Source of the DNA: Corallococcus sp. AS-1-6
Lineage (GTDB): Bacteria; Myxococcota; Myxococcia; Myxococcales; Myxococcaceae
Direction of reading: 5' to 3'
Assembly: GCF_020037015.1 (NCBI RefSeq)
Contig: NZ_JAIQDE010000021.1
Span: forward strand, 62,001 to 126,000
DNA length: 64,000 nucleotides
This document shows positions 59,167 to 64,000 of this stretch, one piece after another; the first letter of the stretch is position 1, and each line of letters begins with the position of its first letter. A program made the position numbers and the translations under genes. The notes beneath the pieces were generated by a model, which saw only the letters and a program-made list of their open reading frames with translations, was not told where the DNA came from and searched no databases.

Positions 59167-59922
59167 TCAACAGGTGAGGACGGGGCGCAACAGCCCAGCC
59201 CTGGCCAGCAGTTCACTCACGCGCCTCGCCAGCGCGATGTGCTCGGGATCACTCGCGGTCAAATGCGCAGGGGTCAGGATGACGAGCGCGCCTCTGTCCT
59301 CAACAGGCTCGACGCGAACAGGGGCAGGGAGCGGTGGCACCGTTCCGCGATGCCGCGACAGGTACGTGGCCCATCCCACGAAGGTTCCCGTCGAGCCGTC
59401 CTCTGACAGAACGTCACGAAAGTTCGTTGAAGTAGCCACGGCCCAATCAGGCGCCCATGCGGCCTCCATCATTCGGAGCAGAGCGGCCATCATGGGTGCG
59501 GTCAGGAGGCGGTCCGCATTGTGGCCCTTACGTGGCAATTTCAGGACACATGAATTGGGCGTAGCCCCGCAGTAGTCCCCGCACTTGATGCGTAGCTCCG
59601 CGCTGTCGGCTCCGGTTCCCCCATTGCCGAACCAGAAGCTGAAGCCGAGATCCTCGAAAACAGGTCCCCCCTTCTCTCGATTGACTCCGCTTCGGAACAA
59701 CTCCGTGAGCGTGGCCAGGTCGGGAGGCATGATCGGATGCTGGTGCGCATCCTTTTTTGACCTTGTGGGCTTGTACCAGCGCGACAGGAATGGGTCGCTC
59801 TGCGCCAACAGGTTGAGAAATGTTGCCGTTCGCTCGGCGCATTCTTTGGGTGACTCCTTCCGAGGTCCCCAGTACGCCCCCACGTAGTAACTGTCCGCGA
59901 AGGTTTCCATTGTGTCGGACAC
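59167..59922 (-). CDS. Imm52-like immunity protein of toxin copy 2
   Basis: The protein is 251 residues from a GTG at 59922 with a GGGAAAGG ribosome site; an ATG at 59910 is the alternative. Family features are SYYVGAYWGPRKESPKECAER, FEDLGFSFWFG and PPLPAPVRVEPVEDRGALVI. It is related to the immunity gene at 50916 but differs at most positions in the middle, parallel to the divergence of the toxin tips. That is the pattern expected if each protein fits only its own toxin. GC content is lower than average for the window. Confidence 0.8.
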   Translation of the reverse strand: MSDTMETFADSYYVGAYWGPRKESPKECAERTATFLNLLAQSDPFLSRWYKPTRSKKDAHQHPIMPPDLATLTELFRSGVNREKGGPVFEDLGFSFWFGNGGTGADSAELRIKCGDYCGATPNSCVLKLPRKGHNADRLLTAPMMAALLRMMEAAWAPDWAVATSTNFRDVLSEDGSTGTFVGWATYLSRHRGTVPPLPAPVRVEPVEDRGALVILTPAHLTASDPEHIALARRVSELLARAGLLRPVLTC

Positions 59923-59935
59923 GATGACCTTTCCC

Positions 59936-61549
59936 TCAGAGCGCCGGAGTGTGAAGAACCTTCACGCCTTCAACACCCGCTTCCCGCAGTAGTGAGCGTA
60001 GAGCAGCAGCGGCTTTCTCCTCCGCGACATGCCACTCGATCCAGACACCCAGGCCCCGCGCCTTCTTGGTCTGTCGCTCCGCCTGCTCGATAAGGTCCTT
60101 GGCCCCAGAGTGGCGGAACCAATCCTTGGGCTCCAGTTCATCGAAGAACCTGGCATACCCGGGGCCTTTTGCCTCCAGCAGTGCGCCGTCCTTGAAGCCA
60201 TCGAACTTCACGCCTCCACTGCTCTGGCCCATGCCTCCGACCCAATACGCCTCATCCGCCGTGTGCCCGGTGATCTGCTCCTGGTAGCGCCGGGCGCGCG
60301 GGGACATCGACTCGTTCGCGGGCCCCCATTGTCCAGGTCCCTTGGCGGGCGCTCCTCCCTTCGAGGCCGTATTGGCCCGCTGAAGGATGATGGCTGCCCC
60401 TGGGCCTCCGTTCAACACCGCCGCCGCGCGCCCTGCTGGCACCGCGACACGCTCCAACGCCAGCGCGCCCTCCGCAGATAGCGAGAGCACCGGCACCGAG
60501 ACTTCCGCGCCCAGCGCCATCCCCTTCAACGTCCGCGTCGTGGCAGACGCCGCGCCTCCGGTCATCAGCAGGCCCGTCGTGAGCCGCGACACCTCGCGGA
60601 TCTGCTCGCCACGGGTCATGGACTGGAAGCGCTCCCAGTACATGGGTGAAGCCGCGATGAGCGCCGCCACACCCGTTGGGAGGTGGCTCAGCCCCGCGAT
60701 GCTGTCCACGGGACGCGTCAGCAATTGGCCCAGCGCGTGGTACAGCTCCACGAGCGCGTCTTCCGCTCCATCCAGGGTGCGGCTGAGGACGTCCGCGTCG
60801 TCGTACACCTCCGCCAGGGGCCTCCAATCCGAGGCCTGGAGCCGCGCGTCCACTGCGCGGAAGACACCGCCCTTGCCGCTGTAGAAGCGGCCCAGCTCGA
60901 AGCCATGCGCTCGGAAGGCGCCGTCCTTCCACTCGACCGTCGCCACCTTCTGCTGTGTGCGCCCGGTGAGGGCCCACGCCAGAGCGCCATCCGGTCGCAG
61001 CACCGCTACCTGCTCCCGGGAGAAGCGCTCCACCCGCCGCAGCAGTTCCCGCCGCGTGACTTCGCCACCCTCCATCACCTCGCGCAGGATGAAGCCCGCG
61101 GCCATGCGAGGCGGAAAGGTGCTCAACGTGACGGGCTTGCCCAACAACACGTCCATCAGACGCGCGGCTTGCGCGGGCGTCAGCCCCCCTGCCAGAGGCC
61201 GCTCGTCCCGCGCTTCCAGGCCCGCGTTCGTCAGCAACCGCTCCCAGACGTCCGGCTGCGAATCGTCAGGGGAGGTGACGTCCGCCATGGCCACCCTGCG
61301 AACAGGGCTTGCCCCCGTCACCACTTCGCGCACGGCCTTGCGGCGGTACAGCGGCGGTGCTTCCTCATCGGGCGTGACGCTCGGCACCGGAGCGGATGCA
61401 CGCGGGGCTTCGTCGTTCGATACCCACGCCCCAGGGGCATCCGTGGCCGTGGGGGACGCGTAGCTCAGCGTCCTTCCGGGCGCGTGCGGCACGGATGCGC
61501 AGGCGGTGAAGAGGAGGGCCACGCACCCGAGCAGGACGTCAGCGCGCAT
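59936..61549 (-). CDS. Lipoprotein polymorphic toxin, copy 2 (Tox-REase-5-like C-terminus)
   Basis: The protein is 537 residues, the same length as copy 1. The lipobox is LFTAC (Cys17). The conserved part to DEAYWVGG is almost identical to copy 1. The 98-residue tip shares the nuclease motif (KFDGF, LLEAKGPG, WHVAEEK) but only about half of its residues with copy 1. The upstream partner gene is a broken remnant, so this toxin may depend on the partner protein from copy 1 or none. The Imm52-like gene follows at 13 bases. Confidence 0.85.
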   Translation of the reverse strand: MRADVLLGCVALLFTACASVPHAPGRTLSYASPTATDAPGAWVSNDEAPRASAPVPSVTPDEEAPPLYRRKAVREVVTGASPVRRVAMADVTSPDDSQPDVWERLLTNAGLEARDERPLAGGLTPAQAARLMDVLLGKPVTLSTFPPRMAAGFILREVMEGGEVTRRELLRRVERFSREQVAVLRPDGALAWALTGRTQQKVATVEWKDGAFRAHGFELGRFYSGKGGVFRAVDARLQASDWRPLAEVYDDADVLSRTLDGAEDALVELYHALGQLLTRPVDSIAGLSHLPTGVAALIAASPMYWERFQSMTRGEQIREVSRLTTGLLMTGGAASATTRTLKGMALGAEVSVPVLSLSAEGALALERVAVPAGRAAAVLNGGPGAAIILQRANTASKGGAPAKGPGQWGPANESMSPRARRYQEQITGHTADEAYWVGGMGQSSGGVKFDGFKDGALLEAKGPGYARFFDELEPKDWFRHSGAKDLIEQAERQTKKARGLGVWIEWHVAEEKAAAALRSLLREAGVEGVKVLHTPAL

Positions 61550-61880
61550 TGTCCACATCCAGGCCCACGCCCAGCCCCTTCACCGCCACTTCCAGGCTGC
61601 GCTCCAGGAACTGCACCGCCATGCGACCACGGGCGCCGCGTCCGGGCCCAGCCTGAGTCCGCGCACCGGGTTGGCCCCAGCAGGAGTGCCGGTGTCCGTC
61701 CGTGCGTCGCACGAGGTCAGCGTCCCCCCCACAGCCCCAGAGGCGCAACCGCATGGGCGTGCCCAGCTTGAGGCCGAACTCCGCGCCTCCGTTGGAAATG
61801 ACGGTGGACGCCACCTGGATGAAGCCCTTGACCCGCAACAGCAGCCACAGCCAGACAGCCCCACTTCGAGTCATTCGCAT
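61539..61880 (-). pseudogene. Decayed copy of the toxin partner gene
   Basis: It starts like the intact gene (MRMTRSGAVWLWLLL) and ends like it (FLERSLEVAVKGLGVGL, then DVDNAR). Only about 340 of 1341 bases remain. Three internal blocks are lost, and the piece matching VRGLKLGSDAAPVG lies in another frame, so the reading frame is broken relative to the intact gene. The stop still overlaps the toxin start as in copy 1. A 113-codon open frame remains but cannot make the barrel-like product. Confidence 0.85.
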
Positions 61881-61888
61881 CCACGCCT

Positions 61889-61910
61889 CCTGGGAGTGAC
61901 ACCTCCCAGG
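61889..61910 (-). promoter_or_regulatory. Perfect hairpin in the leader of the decayed partner gene
   Basis: CCTGGGAG (61889-61896) and CTCCCAGG (61903-61910) pair fully around TGACAC. On the minus strand the last bases of the stem run into AGGAGG, the ribosome site. The element is kept although the gene behind it is broken. Confidence 0.45.
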
Positions 61911-61947
61911 GAGAGCAAAAGACACACGTCTGACATGCGGCCGGGTA

Positions 61948-61988
61948 TCGAGGCCCTCCCGTGCGCGGTGTCAGGGCGACACGAGGAG
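61948..61988. repeat. Right copy of the 41-bp direct repeat bracketing the toxin island
   Basis: It matches 50080-50120 at 40 of 41 bases in the same orientation. It covers the end of the RCC1-repeat gene and about 23 bases behind its stop. Confidence 0.7.
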
Positions 61989-64000
61989 GATGCCCCCGGC
62001 GAGCGCGGGTGCCTCGTCATCGCCGATGGCGCGCACGTGCCCGTAGCCGAGCTGCCCGGAGGCGTTGAAGCCCCAGCACAGCGCACGGCCGGAGGAGAGC
62101 ACGGCGCACGTGTGCTGGCCGCCCGCGGTGACGGACGTGGCGGGAGCGCCGCCCACGTCGATGACGGCGGCGCCGGGCGCGGAGAGGGAGCGCGTGTTGG
62201 CGTACCCCAGCCGTCCCCGGGCGCCGTTGCCCCAGCACTGGAGCTGGCCGGACTCGAGCAGCGCGCAGGTGTGCTGTGCGCCGGCCGCGACCTGGACCGC
62301 GCGCAGGCCCGCGCGCAACGCCACCGCGGTGAGGGGCGTGGCGTAGTCGGGGTTGCCGTTGCCCACCTGGCCCCAGGCGTTGGCGCCCCAGCAGCGCAGG
62401 GCGCCGGTGTCCAGCAGGGCGCAGGTGTGCTGGGTGCCCAGGGCGAGCTGCACGGCGGTGCCGCCCACGTCCACGTCCCCCGCTGACGACGGCAACTCGG
62501 TGTCACCGACATCGTCGTCACGGTTGTAACCCAGTTGTCCGTAGGCGTTCGCGCCCCAGCAGCGCGGACGGCCGGAGAAGAGCAGGGCGCACGTGTGGTC
62601 CCCGCCCGCGACCAGGTCCTGCACGGGGGCGCCGACGGGGACGTCGGTGGTGGGCGGAGGCTCGTCGTCGCCCAGCGTGTCGGTGTGGCCCAGGCCCAGT
62701 TGCCCGTGGGTGTTGTCGCCCCAGCAGCGCACGTGGCCGGAGGTGAGCAGCGCGCAGGTGTGGCGGTCACCCGCCGTGACGCGCAGCGCGCGGGCGCCGC
62801 CCAGGTCGACGGTGCCCACGGTGGCGATGGGCTCGTCGTCGCCGATGGCGCGCGTGTGGCCCAGGCCGAGCTGGCCGGAGGCGTTGGCGCCCCAGCAGCG
62901 CACGCGCCCGGTGGAGAGCAGCGCGCAGGTGTGGCCCAGGCCGGTGGCCAACTGCACGGCCTTCTCGCCCGGGGCGAGCGGCACGGGGCCCTTCGACGCG
63001 GGCGTCTCGTCGTCACCGACGTTGGCGGTGCCGGTGTAGCCGAGCCGGCCCTGCGCGCCGCCGCCGAAGCAGCGCACGGAGCCGTCGTTGAGCAGGGCGC
63101 AGGTGTGGCTGTCCCCGGCGCGGAGCTGGGCGACGTCGGTGGGGCCGCCGGTCTGCACGGGGGCGTCGGGGAACTGCTGCGCGCCCAGGCGGTAGGTGGC
63201 GGTGGTGCGGGCCCCGGCGGCGTCGGTGACCTGGAGGGACAGGCGGCCCTGGAGCGCGGGCGCGTAGTGCTGGAGGACGGTGGGGTTGGCCTGGGTGGTG
63301 AAGCCCGGCGCGGGCGTCACGGGCGCGTCCGGGGTGAAGCTCCACGTGTAGTCGAGCGTGCGGGCGGGTTGATCATCCGACACGGTGGCGGACCACGCGA
63401 CGTCGGAGGTGCCCGCGAGCCGCGACGCGGCCAGGCCCTGGATGACGGGCGCGAAGAGGATGCGCACGGTGGTGCCCAGCGAGTCCGTGGACTGATCCGC
63501 GGGGAGCACGCGCGTCACGAACGTGGTGCTGACCGAGTGCCCCGCCGGGTTCGTGACGGTGAGCGAGTGCGTGTAGTCGGTGGGGCTGGGGACGCCGAAG
63601 GGCGGCAGGTAGCGGGCGACGAAGGCGCCGGAGGTCCCGGTGAGCGTGAACGTCCCGCTGGAGGGAACGAAGGCGCCGCCGTTGCTCGCGGCGGTGAGCG
63701 CGAAGGTGAGGGCCTCGCCGGAGGTGGCCTCGACGAAGAAGGTGACGGTGGCGGGCTGGCCGAAGACGAGCTCACCGGGGAGCTGGATGCGGGGGATGCG
63801 CGGCAGGGTGATGGGCGCGCCGTCGTTGGAGGGCGCCAGCGTGATGGCCACGGACTCCCGGTCCGCGATGAGCGTCTGCGTGGTGCTGCCCTGGAAGAGG
63901 AGCGCGCCGCTCCCGTCATGGGCCCGCGCGATGAAGGTGAGGGCCTGATGGCGCGGCAGGGACGGCAGGGTGCCGGACCAGCCCGAGGGGGACGGCACCA
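61971..64000 (-). CDS. RCC1-repeat (regulator of chromosome condensation-like) protein, 5' end outside the window
   Basis: The frame runs off the window, so at least 675 residues are encoded without a visible start. The visible N-terminal part (about 1-280) is strand-rich with Ig-like or lamin-tail-like sequence. Then come seven RCC1 blades, each marked by HTCALL...RCWG and GQLG. RCC1 propellers bind proteins or ligands; in myxobacteria such proteins are numerous and usually exported lipoproteins. Its 3' end is repeated at the far side of the toxin island. Confidence 0.85.
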   Translation of the reverse strand, partial: VPSPSGWSGTLPSLPRHQALTFIARAHDGSGALLFQGSTTQTLIADRESVAITLAPSNDGAPITLPRIPRIQLPGELVFGQPATVTFFVEATSGEALTFALTAASNGGAFVPSSGTFTLTGTSGAFVARYLPPFGVPSPTDYTHSLTVTNPAGHSVSTTFVTRVLPADQSTDSLGTTVRILFAPVIQGLAASRLAGTSDVAWSATVSDDQPARTLDYTWSFTPDAPVTPAPGFTTQANPTVLQHYAPALQGRLSLQVTDAAGARTTATYRLGAQQFPDAPVQTGGPTDVAQLRAGDSHTCALLNDGSVRCFGGGAQGRLGYTGTANVGDDETPASKGPVPLAPGEKAVQLATGLGHTCALLSTGRVRCWGANASGQLGLGHTRAIGDDEPIATVGTVDLGGARALRVTAGDRHTCALLTSGHVRCWGDNTHGQLGLGHTDTLGDDEPPPTTDVPVGAPVQDLVAGGDHTCALLFSGRPRCWGANAYGQLGYNRDDDVGDTELPSSAGDVDVGGTAVQLALGTQHTCALLDTGALRCWGANAWGQVGNGNPDYATPLTAVALRAGLRAVQVAAGAQHTCALLESGQLQCWGNGARGRLGYANTRSLSAPGAAVIDVGGAPATSVTAGGQHTCAVLSSGRALCWGFNASGQLGYGHVRAIGDDEAPALAGGILLVSP

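Larger units (their letters stand above)
60232..61910. repeat. Copy 2 of the duplicated partner-toxin segment
   Basis: It is homologous to 51952-54628. Identity is near complete over the toxin N-terminal part, then patchy through three deletions in the partner gene, and resumes in its signal peptide and leader. Confidence 0.85.

Noticed and set aside
50080-61988. Prophage or integrative element
   Set aside because: No integrase, transposase, phage structural gene or tRNA was found within or next to the repeats.
62000-63150. Regular repeats at the right end
   Set aside because: They encode the seven RCC1 blades of one protein and vary as expected for a protein repeat.

Overview
The window is high-GC, densely coded DNA from a myxobacterium, most likely Myxococcaceae (Myxococcus/Corallococcus type). 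The evidence is the codon bias, the myxobacterial paralogous families (DUF2381 proteins, Hanks-type kinases, RCC1-repeat proteins, Sit-like lipoprotein toxins) and the pattern of overlapping start/stop codons in operons. No rRNA, tRNA, CRISPR array or transposase was recognised. Annotation is by reading translated sequence and motifs; no database search was run.

Left part (1-23.5 kb) is mostly metabolism and ion homeostasis. It holds two membrane proteins, an enolase-superfamily enzyme coupled to a large FAD/Fe-S oxidoreductase, and two RecF/OLD-like ATPases, the second forming a unit with a DUF4276 protein. A complete seven-gene Mrp-type cation/proton antiporter operon (mrpA-G) follows, then a TPP enzyme, proline dehydrogenase, a hydrolase, an acyltransferase, a hemerythrin-like protein, tryptophan 2,3-dioxygenase and a Uma2 protein.

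Middle part (23.5-50 kb) carries signalling and respiration. It includes an RMD1-family protein, a MshEN-like/receiver/adenylate-cyclase fusion, a triple universal stress protein, an enhancer-binding-protein AAA+ fragment, and a haem-copper oxidase cluster (SCO, CoxB, CoxA, CoxC-like, dihaem cytochrome c) split by an opposed glycosyltransferase. A LysM-GH19 hydrolase follows. A candidate electron-transfer module comes next: a four-helix histidine-rich membrane protein, YceI and a tandem-Rieske protein. Then come a CBS protein, two ArsA-like ATPases, and two related STAS-like proteins flanking an unknown gene.

Right part (about 50.1-62 kb) is an accessory island, all on the minus strand and bracketed by a 41-bp direct repeat. 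It holds two copies of a partner-toxin-immunity unit. The lipoprotein toxins are nearly identical over about 440 residues and differ in the last 98 residues, which carry a restriction-endonuclease-fold (Tox-REase-5-like) domain. Each toxin is followed by an Imm52-like gene. An orphan toxin C-terminal module lies at one end. Between the copies sit two protein kinases and a DUF2381 protein. The partner gene is intact in one copy and decayed in the other. The window ends inside an RCC1-repeat protein.

The points most worth following are this island, the CoxA with substituted proton-channel residues, the tandem-Rieske module, the AAA/DUF4276 pair, and a recurring TAGNNT hexamer in front of many genes.
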